NCBI RefSeq assembly: GCF_016901015.1
Contig: NZ_JAFEUP010000001.1
Span: 62,001 to 126,000, forward strand
DNA: 64,000 bases
Direction of reading: 5' to 3'
Origin: Zestomonas insulae
GTDB taxonomy: Bacteria > Pseudomonadota > Gammaproteobacteria > Pseudomonadales > Pseudomonadaceae
Positions 26,493 to 34,607 of the stretch are shown here, piece after piece. Within the stretch, counting starts at the first letter, position 1; each line of letters starts with the position of its first letter. The notes beneath the pieces are model-generated. The model saw nothing but the letters and a program-made list of their open reading frames with translations. It did not search any database and had not been told where the DNA came from. A program made the position numbers and the translations under genes.

Positions 26493-27910
26493 TCGCCAAG
26501 GTATTCGCCCCGTCCCTGCTGGCCCTGGCCTTGAGCGCCTGCGCGGTCGGCCCGGACTACCAGGCGCCGACCACCGAAGCGGCGCGCGTGGCCAGTGCCG
26601 ACCAGGGTTACGACCGTTCGAGTTTTGAGACCCTGTGGTGGCAGCAGTTCGACGACCCGACCCTCAACCAACTGGTTGCCAGCTCCCTCGCGGGTAACCG
26701 CGAGTTGCGCGTCGCCTACGCCCGTCTGCGGGCGGCGCGAGCGATTCGCGACGATGTCGCCAACGACCAGCTGCCCACCGTCACCAGCCGCGCCAGCAGC
26801 GAGATCGGCAAGGCCCAGCAACCAGGGCTGACCGAGGACCGGGTCAATGTCGAGCGCTATGACCTCGGCCTGGACATGGCCTGGGAGCTCGACCTGTTTG
26901 GCCGCATCCAGCGCGAGATCGAAGCCAGCGAGGCCGACATCGGTGCGGTCGAGGCCGACCTGCAGCAGCTGCAGATCAGCCTGATCGCCGAGCTGGTCGA
27001 CGCCTACGGCGAACTACGCGGCGCTCAGCTGCGCGAGCAGATCGCCCGCAGCAACCTCGACAACCAGCGGGAATCCCGCGACCTGACCACCCAGCTGCGC
27101 GATGCTGGAGTCGGCAACGAACTCGACGTGCTGCGCGCCGATGCGCGCCTGGCCGCCACCGAAGCCAGCCTGCCGCAGCTGCAGGCGCAGGAGGTGCGGG
27201 CGCGCAACCGCATCGCCACCCTACTTGGCCAGCGACCCGAACAGCTCAGCATCGACCTCTCGCCGCGCGCCCTGCCGGCCATCGCCAAGGCCCTGCCGAT
27301 TGGCGATCCGGGCGAGCTGCTGCGGCGTCGCCCGGACATCCGCGCCGCCGAGCGCCGCCTGGCCGCGGCCACCGCCAACGTCGGGGTGGCCACCGCCGAC
27401 CTGTTCCCACGCGTCAGCCTGTCTGGCTTCCTCGGCTTCACCGCCGGGCGCGGCTCGCAGCTCGGCTCCTCGGCCGCGCGCGCCTGGGGCGTCGCGCCGA
27501 GCATCACCTGGCCGGCGTTCGACCTGGGCAGCGTGCGTGCCCGCCTGCGTGGCGCCGAAGCCGAGGCCGACGGCGTGCTCGCCGAGTACGAACAGCAGGT
27601 GCTCCTGGCCCTGGAAGAGTCGGAAAACGCCTTCAGCGACTACGGCAAGCGTCAGCAGCGCCTGCTCTCGCTGGTACGCCAGAGCGAGGCCAGCCGTGCC
27701 GCCGCCGAGCAGGCGGGCATCCGTTATCGCGAAGGCACGGTGGACTTCCTGGTGCTGCTCGACGCCGAGCGCGAACGCCTGGCCGCCGAGGACGCCCAGG
27801 CACTCGCCGAGGTCGAGCTGTATCGCGGTATCGTGGCGATCTACAAGGCGCTGGGCGGTGGCTGGGGAACCCAGGCCGATCCGTCGGTGGTGGCGCTCAC
27901 GGTGCGCTGA
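26489..27910 (+). CDS. oprN: Outer-membrane efflux channel OprN
   Basis: TolC-type outer-membrane lipoprotein, 473 residues from the ATG overlapping the mexF stop. The lipobox LSAC gives Cys18, and the two OEP repeats show the usual LWWQQFDDPTLNQLV and FPRVSLSGFLGFTAGRG segments. It completes the MexEF-OprN tripartite pump. Confidence 0.95.
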   Translation: MIAKVFAPSLLALALSACAVGPDYQAPTTEAARVASADQGYDRSSFETLWWQQFDDPTLNQLVASSLAGNRELRVAYARLRAARAIRDDVANDQLPTVTSRASSEIGKAQQPGLTEDRVNVERYDLGLDMAWELDLFGRIQREIEASEADIGAVEADLQQLQISLIAELVDAYGELRGAQLREQIARSNLDNQRESRDLTTQLRDAGVGNELDVLRADARLAATEASLPQLQAQEVRARNRIATLLGQRPEQLSIDLSPRALPAIAKALPIGDPGELLRRRPDIRAAERRLAAATANVGVATADLFPRVSLSGFLGFTAGRGSQLGSSAARAWGVAPSITWPAFDLGSVRARLRGAEAEADGVLAEYEQQVLLALEESENAFSDYGKRQQRLLSLVRQSEASRAAAEQAGIRYREGTVDFLVLLDAERERLAAEDAQALAEVELYRGIVAIYKALGGGWGTQADPSVVALTVR

Positions 27911-27917
27911 GCGCAGA

Positions 27918-27948
27918 CGGGTGGAACCCCACAGCGGGTTTCCACCCG
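27918..27948. terminator. Stem-loop after oprN
   Basis: Inverted repeat GGGTGGAA...TTCCACCC just after the oprN stop, without a T-tract. It may act as a 3'-end stabiliser or weak terminator, or be a copy of a dispersed Pseudomonas repeat. Confidence 0.5.
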
Positions 27949-28036
27949 CGTCGCGCCATGCTGGCATCAAGCTGCCGTTGAGCCTGGGTGCGGCGTCGGG
28001 TAAGGTCAGGGCATTCGCCCCGCACAGGCCTGCACC

Positions 28037-28963
28037 ATGACTTCCAAGCTGGACCAACTGAAAGCCATCACCACCGTGGTTGCCGACACCGGCGACATCG
28101 ACGCGATTGCCCGCCTCAAGCCGGTCGACGCCACCACCAACCCTTCGCTGCTGCTCAAGGCCGCGGCGCTGCCGCGCTATGCGCAGCTGCTGCAGGACGC
28201 CATCGGCGGCAGCGGCGGCGATCTCGGCCTGGCCTGCGACCGCTTCGGCGTGGCCGTCGGCCAGGAGATTCTCAAGGTCATTCCTGGACGCATCTCCACC
28301 GAGGTGGACGCGCGCCTGTCCTTCGACACCCAAGCCACCCTGCAGCGCGCCGAGCGCCTGATCGGTCTGTACGAACAGGCCGGCATCGGCCGCGAGCGCG
28401 TGCTGATCAAGATCGCCGCCACCTGGGAAGGTATCCGCGCCGCCGAGCAGCTGGAAAAAGCCGGCGTGCAGACCAACCTGACCCTGCTGTTCGCCTTCGC
28501 CCAGGCCGCCGCCTGCGCCGACGCCGGGGTGTTCCTGATCTCGCCCTTCGTCGGCCGTATCTACGACTGGTACAAGAAGGCCGAAGGCCGCGATTTCGTC
28601 GGCGCCGAAGACCCGGGCGTGCGCTCGGTGACGCGTATCTACGACTACTACAAGGCCAACGGCTACAACACCGTGGTGATGGGAGCGAGCTTCCGCAACC
28701 TCGGCCAGATCGAGCAACTGGCCGGCTGCGACCGCCTGACCATCAGCCCGGAACTGCTGCAGCAGTTGGCCGACGACAGCGGCAGCCTGCCGCGCAAACT
28801 GGCGCCCGGCCAGGCCGGCGAGGCGCGCCTGGTGCTCGACGAGGCGGACTTCCGCTGGAACTTCAACGAAGATGCCATGGCCACCGAAAAGCTGGCCGAA
28901 GGCATCCGCCTGTTCGCCCGCGACCAGGAAAAGCTCGAAGCGCTGCTCGCCAGCCGCGCCTGA
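28037..28963 (+). CDS. tal: Transaldolase
   Basis: Pentose-phosphate-pathway enzyme moving a dihydroxyacetone unit between sedoheptulose-7-phosphate and glyceraldehyde-3-phosphate. The 308-residue class-I TalB-type protein has the Schiff-base Lys at 125 ([12 protein letters not shown]) and the active-site stretch [13 protein letters not shown]. It opens a block in the same order as in P. aeruginosa. Confidence 0.97.
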   Translation: MTSKLDQLKAITTVVADTGDIDAIARLKPVDATTNPSLLLKAAALPRYAQLLQDAIGGSGGDLGLACDRFGVAVGQEILKVIPGRISTEVDARLSFDTQATLQRAERLIGLYEQAGIGRERVLIKIAATWEGIRAAEQLEKAGVQTNLTLLFAFAQAAACADAGVFLISPFVGRIYDWYKKAEGRDFVGAEDPGVRSVTRIYDYYKANGYNTVVMGASFRNLGQIEQLAGCDRLTISPELLQQLADDSGSLPRKLAPGQAGEARLVLDEADFRWNFNEDAMATEKLAEGIRLFARDQEKLEALLASRA

Positions 28964-28976
28964 TCGCCAGCAAACG

Positions 28977-29004
28977 AAAAACGCGCGCCGAGGGCGCGCG
29001 TTTT
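28977..29004. terminator. Bidirectional intrinsic terminator between tal and rssC
   Basis: Stem CGCGCGCC / GGCGCGCG with a three-base loop, flanked by AAAAA on the left and TTTT on the right, so it can end transcription of both convergent genes. Confidence 0.9.
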
Positions 29005-29024
29005 CATTTACAGCTCAGCGAAAC

Positions 29025-29507
29025 TCAGTGCTGTTCGAGTGCATTGACCAAGTCGTGGAACGCAGCGCGATTGGACTCGTTCAAGCCCATCAGGATCTTG
29101 TGCGCTTCGAGCACCTTGGCCTTCACCACGTCCTCGGACTGGTCCTGCGACGGCAGGTCATCCAGGCATTCCGGGCAAGGCACCGGCCGATTGACGATGT
29201 TGAACACCTGATCGAAGCCCATCGACTCGAGCAGGCGAGAGATGTCCTCGTTGGTGGTCACCAACGTGGGTAACAGGCCGATTTTCTGCCGCGACAGGAT
29301 GGACAGCTTGGCCAGCAGGCCCAGCGTGGTGCTATCGATGCTGCGGGTTTCCGTGAGATCGATGACGATCGCCGTGAAATTCAACGCAGTGAAGATTCTC
29401 TCGATGGTCGCATCCAGCGCCGAACACAGGGTAAGGCGCACTTCGCCGACAAACTTGAGGACGAAGGTTCCGTCCTGCTCGGCGAATTGAATTCTACCGG
29501 TACTCAT
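29025..29507 (-). CDS. rssC: STAS-domain anti-sigma-factor antagonist (RssC-like)
   Basis: 160-residue protein starting at ATG 29507. The STAS domain holds the expected phospho-acceptor loop (VIDLTETRSIDSTTLGLLAKLS), with Ser/Thr residues at the conserved site, followed by a C-terminal helical tail with CPECLDD. Paired with the adjacent phosphatase RssB, it forms a partner-switching module that, in P. aeruginosa, is linked to RpoS and motility. The operon is rssB-rssC with a 22-base gap. Confidence 0.88.
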   Translation of the reverse strand: MSTGRIQFAEQDGTFVLKFVGEVRLTLCSALDATIERIFTALNFTAIVIDLTETRSIDSTTLGLLAKLSILSRQKIGLLPTLVTTNEDISRLLESMGFDQVFNIVNRPVPCPECLDDLPSQDQSEDVVKAKVLEAHKILMGLNESNRAAFHDLVNALEQH

Positions 29508-29529
29508 GCCACGCCTCTCATGCGCTCGC

Positions 29530-30714
29530 TCATGCAAGGTTTCTGCTCAACACCAGCAAGGCGATGTCATCCGGCATTTCGCCGAGATCGCCCAACCCGA
29601 GCACCTTACGTAGGCCCTCGAGGCTGCCGCCAGCCTTGCATACCAATTCAGGCAGCGCTGTCTCTTTGTCTTTGAGTGTGTCGCCGGGCAAAAGGTCCAG
29701 AATGCCATCGGATAACAGGGTAATGCTAAACGACTTGGGCATATCCATCACCAAGTCGGTATAGGCCGCTTCATCGAACAGCCCGACCGGCAAGCCACGC
29801 CCTTCCAGGTATCGCGCCTCGCCGTTGCTGTACAGCACCGGCAGCGGCAGGTGCCCGCCAATGCTGTAGGTCAGCGTGCCTTTCTGCTGATCGATCACGC
29901 CACCCAGCATGGTGACGTGCTTGCCCAGTTTGCAATTGATCAGCCCACGATTGATGTGCCCGAGCACATCCGAAGGCTTGAACTCCGGCAACTGCCCGCC
30001 GCGCCGCGATTCGTAGAGCAAGCGGGTAGTCATGAACTTGAGCAGTACGGTGACGAACGCCGACGAAGCGCCATGCCCGGAAACATCCGCCAGGTAGAAC
30101 ACCACACGGTGATCATCGACACGGAAGTAATCGACGAAATCGCCAGACAGGTACAACGACGGAATGATCTGGTGGGCAAACTGCAGATCGTCGATGTCCA
30201 ACGGCGTCACCGGCAGCATGTTCATCTGCACCTGGCGACCGGCATTCTGGTCTTCCTGCAGCAGGTGCAGACTGGCTTCCAGCTCGCGATTGGCGGTTTC
30301 CAGCTTCTCGCGATAGCGCCGGTTCTCCAGACGTAGATGCGCACGATCGAGCGCGCGGCGCACCGCGTGCTCGAGCACTGCGAGGTCTTCCAGAGGCTTG
30401 ATCAGGTAATCCGCGGCACCGAGGCGCAGCGCCTCGACGACGTCGCCCATGACACCGGCGCCGGACACCACGATCACTGGCACTTCGACTTCCAGGGCGT
30501 TGATCCGACGAATCAGCTCGAGACCGTCCACCTGCGGCATACGCAGGTCGCACACGACCAGATCAGGCTTTTCCTGCTCGAACACCTGCAGGCCCTGCAG
30601 GCCGTTACTGGCTTGCAGGACTTGGAAGCCGCTGTCTTCCAAGTAGGCCGCGAGGCTCGCGCGCACTACGTCGTCGTCATCGATTATCAGCAGCGAGGCA
30701 CTGGAGTTGTGCAT
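29530..30714 (-). CDS. rssB: Response regulator with PP2C phosphatase domain (RssB)
   Basis: 394 residues, the same length as P. aeruginosa RssB as I recall it. An N-terminal receiver has the acceptor Asp56 (DLVVCDLRMP) and Lys near 106. A coiled-coil linker (about 125-165) follows, then a PP2C/SpoIIE-type Ser/Thr phosphatase (about 180-394) with YLADVSGHGASSAFVTVLL and SDGILDLLPGD motifs. It is predicted to dephosphorylate RssC when its receiver is phosphorylated. No histidine kinase is adjacent. Confidence 0.92.
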   Translation of the reverse strand: MHNSSASLLIIDDDDVVRASLAAYLEDSGFQVLQASNGLQGLQVFEQEKPDLVVCDLRMPQVDGLELIRRINALEVEVPVIVVSGAGVMGDVVEALRLGAADYLIKPLEDLAVLEHAVRRALDRAHLRLENRRYREKLETANRELEASLHLLQEDQNAGRQVQMNMLPVTPLDIDDLQFAHQIIPSLYLSGDFVDYFRVDDHRVVFYLADVSGHGASSAFVTVLLKFMTTRLLYESRRGGQLPEFKPSDVLGHINRGLINCKLGKHVTMLGGVIDQQKGTLTYSIGGHLPLPVLYSNGEARYLEGRGLPVGLFDEAAYTDLVMDMPKSFSITLLSDGILDLLPGDTLKDKETALPELVCKAGGSLEGLRKVLGLGDLGEMPDDIALLVLSRNLA

Positions 30715-30926
30715 GGGGTACCAGGCAAACGGCGCCAGGGAAGTTGGCGAAAGCGTCAGGAAATAGACCCTGAACGCGTGTACTCAGTTCACATCAAGGC
30801 GCAGACGGTACTCCCATCCGGCCCTTGATTCAAGCGCGGTCCGATTGCCGTAAGGGTGCCTTTACACCCCGAATTGGCGAAGTTATAAGGACCGTCGGAG
30901 CGCTTCTAAAACAAGAGGATCGGACC

Positions 30927-31226
30927 ATGAGTCAAAACGATCGGGACTACAGCGAAAAACGCGACTTCATCCGTATGCGGGTCGAAGCGCCAGTTACCTT
31001 GGTGCATGCCGGCAAGGAAATCCCGGCGCTCTGCCTGGACCTGTCGAGCACCGGACTGCAGCTGGAGGCCGTCAGCGCGGTGAGCGTGGGAGAACGAGTG
31101 CGCGTGCGGATTCCCTCGCCCCACCAGGAGCTCAAGGGCCTCGATGCCGAAGCGGAAGTGGTCCGCGTCGCCGCTATTGAAGGTGGCAAGCAGGCCATCG
31201 GGCTGGCCATCGTGGCGATGGGCTGA
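30927..31226 (+). CDS. Small PilZ-domain protein
   Basis: 99-residue PilZ protein from ATG 30927; the longer frame to 30825 would add a non-conserved leader. The RxxxR motif (KRDFIRMRV) and DLSSTGLQL motif for cyclic-di-GMP binding are both present. It diverges from rssB; the 212-base spacer shows no other gene. The position matches the PilZ gene next to rssB in P. aeruginosa. Confidence 0.9.
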   Translation: MSQNDRDYSEKRDFIRMRVEAPVTLVHAGKEIPALCLDLSSTGLQLEAVSAVSVGERVRVRIPSPHQELKGLDAEAEVVRVAAIEGGKQAIGLAIVAMG

Positions 31227-31245
31227 GTCATCCACGGATACAAAA

Positions 31246-31266
31246 AAGGCGGCCAAGGGCCGCCTT
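31246..31266. terminator. Bidirectional intrinsic terminator between PilZ and mlaA
   Basis: Stem AAGGCGGCC / GGCCGCCTT with an AAG loop, preceded by AAAA and followed by CTTC; serves both convergent genes. Confidence 0.85.
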
Positions 31267-31288
31267 CTTCATGTCTGGCGAACACCGA

Positions 31289-31990
31289 TCAGAAATCGTC
31301 CTCGACTTCGCCATCCTTGACCTTGAACTCGCGGTTCTGCAGGTACACGTTGCGGATGAACACGTACTTGTCGCCGTTGATCAGCTTTTCCGCAGACAAC
31401 AGGTTGGCGCGCGTATCCACCACGTTGACGCCGCGGATCACGTTGCGGGTCGGCACGTGGTCGATATAGGGGTACGGCCCGAGGTAGGAGTCCGGAATCT
31501 TCGCCGGCGCGTCACGCAGGGTGCTCGGCCCGAAGAACGGCAACACTACGTATGGGCCACTGCCGACACCCCAGGCGCCCAGGGTCTGGCCAAAGTCTTC
31601 GTCGTTGCGGGCCAGGCCCATTTGCGTACCGACATCGAAGAAACCGAGCAGGCCGAAGGTGGTGTTGAAGATCAGCCGGCCGGTATCCACGCCGGCGTCC
31701 TGCACCTTGCCTTGCAGCAGGTTGTTGGCCAAGTTGCCGACATCACCGACGTTATTGAACATGTTGTGCACGCCGTCCTCGAAGAACTGCGGCGTAACAG
31801 CCTGATAGCCCTGCGCCAAGGGTTTCAAGGCGTAGGTGTCGAGGAAGTCGTTGAAGCGGAAGATCGGGCGATTGACGCTCTCCCAGGGGTCTTCCTCGGC
31901 AGCGCCGGCGGCCAATGGCAACAGCGCCAGCCCGGCACAGGCCAGCACTCGCGCCAGCCGATCGATCCAGTTCGCAGCGTGCAAACGCAT
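31289..31990 (-). CDS. mlaA: Outer-membrane lipid-asymmetry protein MlaA (VacJ)
   Basis: Removes mislocalised phospholipids from the outer leaflet and passes them to MlaC. The 233-residue protein starts at ATG 31990, supported by GGAGAG seven bases upstream; the longer frame overlaps the divergent thioesterase gene and is unlikely. The signal peptide ends at about 30 (AAGA-AEED), and the family core DPWESVNRPIFRFNDFLDTYALKPLAQGY and GVGSGPYVVLPFFGPSTLRD is present. No lipobox Cys is seen, unlike E. coli MlaA. Confidence 0.95.
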   Translation of the reverse strand: MRLHAANWIDRLARVLACAGLALLPLAAGAAEEDPWESVNRPIFRFNDFLDTYALKPLAQGYQAVTPQFFEDGVHNMFNNVGDVGNLANNLLQGKVQDAGVDTGRLIFNTTFGLLGFFDVGTQMGLARNDEDFGQTLGAWGVGSGPYVVLPFFGPSTLRDAPAKIPDSYLGPYPYIDHVPTRNVIRGVNVVDTRANLLSAEKLINGDKYVFIRNVYLQNREFKVKDGEVEDDF

Positions 31991-32093
31991 TTGCAGTCTC
32001 TCCATGAGAATCAGTAGTGTGACGGCCAAGCCGTCTTCAGGCCGCGCAGTATAAGCCCCTCCCCTGTATTTAAGCAGCCATTCGGAGTGCCAT

Positions 32094-32519
32094 ATGGCCG
32101 ACAAAAGCCCGTTGTTCACCGCCCGCATTCCCGTGCGCTGGGGCGACATGGACAGCCGCCAGCATGTCAACAACGCCGTCTACATCCGTTACATGGAAGA
32201 AGCGCGGATTCTCTGGTTCAACAGCATCGGCGTCGCGCGCGGCGCGGTGGGCCCACTGGTACTGCAGAACATGCACACCTACCTGAAGGCGGTCGAGCAT
32301 CCGGCCACCGTGCGCCTGGACCTCTATGCAGGCGCCATCGGCCGCAGCAGTCTGGTCCTCGAGCACCGCCTGACCACCGAAGAAGACCCGAAAACCCTGT
32401 ATGGCGAGGGCTTCTGCAAGCTGGTCTGGGTCAACTACGAGAGCAATCAGAGTATTCCGGTGCCGGAGGCCATGCGTGAACTGTTCCTCCGCCATGGCGG
32501 TATTGCGAAGCGGGCCTGA
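32094..32519 (+). CDS. Hotdog-fold acyl-CoA thioesterase
   Basis: 141-residue 4-hydroxybenzoyl-CoA thioesterase-type protein. The catalytic loop VRWGDMDSRQHVNNAVYIRYMEEAR has the Asp and His-Val-Asn of the 4HBT family. The substrate is unknown, probably a medium-chain acyl-CoA. It is divergent from mlaA, in the conserved order. Confidence 0.92.
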   Translation: MADKSPLFTARIPVRWGDMDSRQHVNNAVYIRYMEEARILWFNSIGVARGAVGPLVLQNMHTYLKAVEHPATVRLDLYAGAIGRSSLVLEHRLTTEEDPKTLYGEGFCKLVWVNYESNQSIPVPEAMRELFLRHGGIAKRA

Positions 32520-32680
32520 CGCCCGCCCCACGCAACACCTGGATACAGATCGACGCCACGCCGCCAGCCCGCCGCAGCCGGGCAAAGGTTGCGGGCATGG
32601 AGTAACCTCTTATTAGCAGGCACGGACCTTTCGCAGCGGCGCAGGGTCAATGCCGATGCCTACAACGGAGGGAGAAGGTC

Positions 32681-32944
32681 ATGCCTGACCGCGAACTGCA
32701 GCAGCAACTGAACGAACTTCGCGAGCAACTGGAAGGCGGCGCTCCGCTGACTGCCGACGAGCAAGCGCACCTGCAGGAGCTGATCGCGCAGATCGAGCTC
32801 AAGCTCGGCCTGGAGGCCGTGACGCCGGACACCGGCCTGGTCGACGGGGTCAATCTGGCCGTGGAGCGCTTCGAAGTCGAGCACCCTACCCTGGCCGGTA
32901 CGCTGCGCAATATCGTCCAGAGCCTGGCCAACATGGGCATCTAG
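32681..32944 (+). CDS. DUF4404 family protein
   Basis: 87-residue helical protein, mainly heptad repeats (LQQQLNELREQLEGGAPLTADEQAHLQELIAQIELKL) followed by ERFEVEHPTLAGTLRNIVQSLANMGI, which is diagnostic of DUF4404. Function unknown. A good ribosome site (GGAGGGAGAAGG) precedes the ATG. Confidence 0.88.
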   Translation: MPDRELQQQLNELREQLEGGAPLTADEQAHLQELIAQIELKLGLEAVTPDTGLVDGVNLAVERFEVEHPTLAGTLRNIVQSLANMGI

Positions 32945-32961
32945 AAAAGGTAGCGGAATAG

Positions 32962-32989
32962 AAAAGCCCCGGCATCGACCGGGGCTTTT
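32962..32989. terminator. Bidirectional terminator between the DUF4404 gene and queF
   Basis: AAAAGCCCCGG / CCGGGGCTTTT stem with a short loop; three bases from the queF stop. Confidence 0.92.
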
Positions 32990-32992
32990 GCG

Positions 32993-33826
32993 TTATTGGC
33001 GGACCAGCCGGCGGTTGTCCGGGTGGATCGCGCTGGTGCTGCGGTAGGGGTTGATGTCCAGCCCGCCGCGCCGCACGTAGCGGGCGCACACCATCAGCTG
33101 CTCAGGGGCGAGCAGCTTCTGCAGGTCGAGGAAGATGCGCTCGACGCACTGCTCGTGGAAGTCGGCGTGCTGCCGGAAGCTCACCAGATAGGCCAGGAAG
33201 CTGGCGTGATCGAGGCGTGCCGAAGCGCGATAGGTCACCGCCACGCTGCCCCAGTCCGGCTGGCCGGTCACCGGGCAATTGGATTTCAGCAGGTGGCTGT
33301 GCAGCGCCTCATCGGCGGGCTGACCGGCCTCACACCGCAACAGTTCCGGGCGTGGATGAGCGTAGTCGCTCACCGCGATCTCCAGGTCATCGATGCACAC
33401 CCCCGGCAGCGGCGCTACGCCGTCCGCCTCGACGTCGGCGAGGCTACGCACGCGCACGCGGACCGGCGCGCCGGCGGCCGCGGACAAATCCGCGGCGAGC
33501 ACCGCTTCGAGTTCCGCAAAGCTGGCGAACACGCTCTGGTTCAGCGAGTTGAGGTACAGCTTGAACGACTTGGATTCGATGATGTGCGGCGACTCGGCCG
33601 GGATGGCGAACTCGCCGATGGCCACCACCGGCTTGCCGGATGGCAGCAGCCAGGACAGCTCGTAGCAGTTCCAGTAGTCGACACCCTGATACGGCAGGGT
33701 TTGCGCCGTCAGCCCCAGCTCCGCCCACTTGGTGGTGCGCGAAATCGGAAACAGCAGCGACGGCGTATAGGTGGCGACGTACTCGCTGGACTTGCCCAGC
33801 GGCGAATGTTCGGCGGGATGCTGCAT
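32993..33826 (-). CDS. queF: NADPH-dependent preQ0 reductase QueF
   Basis: Reduces 7-cyano-7-deazaguanine to preQ1 in queuosine biosynthesis. The 277-residue unimodular two-lobed form starts at ATG 33826. The QueF signature [11 protein letters not shown] is at 84-94, the nucleophile Cys184 in [12 protein letters not shown], and the catalytic Asp191. The longer frame to 33859 adds no conserved residues. Confidence 0.96.
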   Translation of the reverse strand: MQHPAEHSPLGKSSEYVATYTPSLLFPISRTTKWAELGLTAQTLPYQGVDYWNCYELSWLLPSGKPVVAIGEFAIPAESPHIIESKSFKLYLNSLNQSVFASFAELEAVLAADLSAAAGAPVRVRVRSLADVEADGVAPLPGVCIDDLEIAVSDYAHPRPELLRCEAGQPADEALHSHLLKSNCPVTGQPDWGSVAVTYRASARLDHASFLAYLVSFRQHADFHEQCVERIFLDLQKLLAPEQLMVCARYVRRGGLDINPYRSTSAIHPDNRRLVRQ

Positions 33827-33905
33827 GGCGACGGACCTGACTGAGCAAAAACGCGGCAAGTGTATACAGATCGCCGGCGATTTTCAGCGCCGGCGACCGG
33901 CCGGC

Positions 33906-34607
33906 TCACAGCCAGAAGCGCAGCCCCAGCAGCCAGGCGCCCTCCTCGTCGGCCTCGCCCGCCGCACGCTGCCATTCGGCGCTGCGCCCATAACTCCTCT
34001 CCCAGACATAACCTACATAGGGGGCAAACGCTGGCGTGATGCGGTAGTGCAGGCGCAAACCGCCCTCCAGCGTGCTGCCACCTGAACCGACATGCAATTC
34101 CGGGTCATCGGCGAAGGCCAGTTGGTACTCCAGCTTGGGTTCGAGCACCCAGCGCTGGGTCAGCAGCAGCTCGTACTCAGCCTCGACCCGCAGCGAGGGA
34201 TCGCCGCGTTCACTGAGGAACAGGTTGGCATCCAGCTCTATCCATTGCGGCGCGAGGCCCTTGAAGCCCAGCACCGCGTAGCTGCGCGTCGGCCCGGGCT
34301 GATCGTCATGGCGCAGACCGGCCTGCCAGTCGAAGAATTCGCTGGCCTCGCGGCGGTAGAGCAGCTGCGTTTCGCTGGACTCGGTCGGCCCGCCGGCATC
34401 GCGTTCGCCACTGCTCTTCAGCACCAGCTTGTGGCGGTCGGTGCCGTACCAGCCTTCGGCTTCCCAGGCCAGGCGCTGCGCGTCGCCGTCGAAGCGCTGC
34501 TCGAGGTGATCAAAGGCGAAGTAGCCGACCGGCATGTCGTCCATCTCCATGGCCGCCGCCGGCAAGCTGAGCAGCAGACCGAGGGCTGCGCCATCAGTGC
34601 GTCGCAT
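33906..34607 (-). CDS. copB: Outer-membrane copper resistance protein CopB
   Basis: 233-residue outer-membrane beta-barrel with signal peptide, starting at ATG 34607 after AGGAGAG. The CopB/PcoB barrel core (DGDAQRLAWEAEGWYGTDRHKLVLKSSGE ... ITPAFAPYVGYVWERSYG) is present. The His/Met-rich N-terminal extension seen in many CopB proteins is reduced to a few residues (MEMDDMPVGY). It overlaps the copA end by 14 bases and is the last gene of the operon. Confidence 0.92.
   Translation of the reverse strand: MRRTDGAALGLLLSLPAAAMEMDDMPVGYFAFDHLEQRFDGDAQRLAWEAEGWYGTDRHKLVLKSSGERDAGGPTESSETQLLYRREASEFFDWQAGLRHDDQPGPTRSYAVLGFKGLAPQWIELDANLFLSERGDPSLRVEAEYELLLTQRWVLEPKLEYQLAFADDPELHVGSGGSTLEGGLRLHYRITPAFAPYVGYVWERSYGRSAEWQRAAGEADEEGAWLLGLRFWL

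Noticed and set aside
33827..33905. preQ1 riboswitch upstream of queF
   Set aside because: The 79-base spacer to copB shows no H-type pseudoknot layout or A-rich tail that I can recognise.
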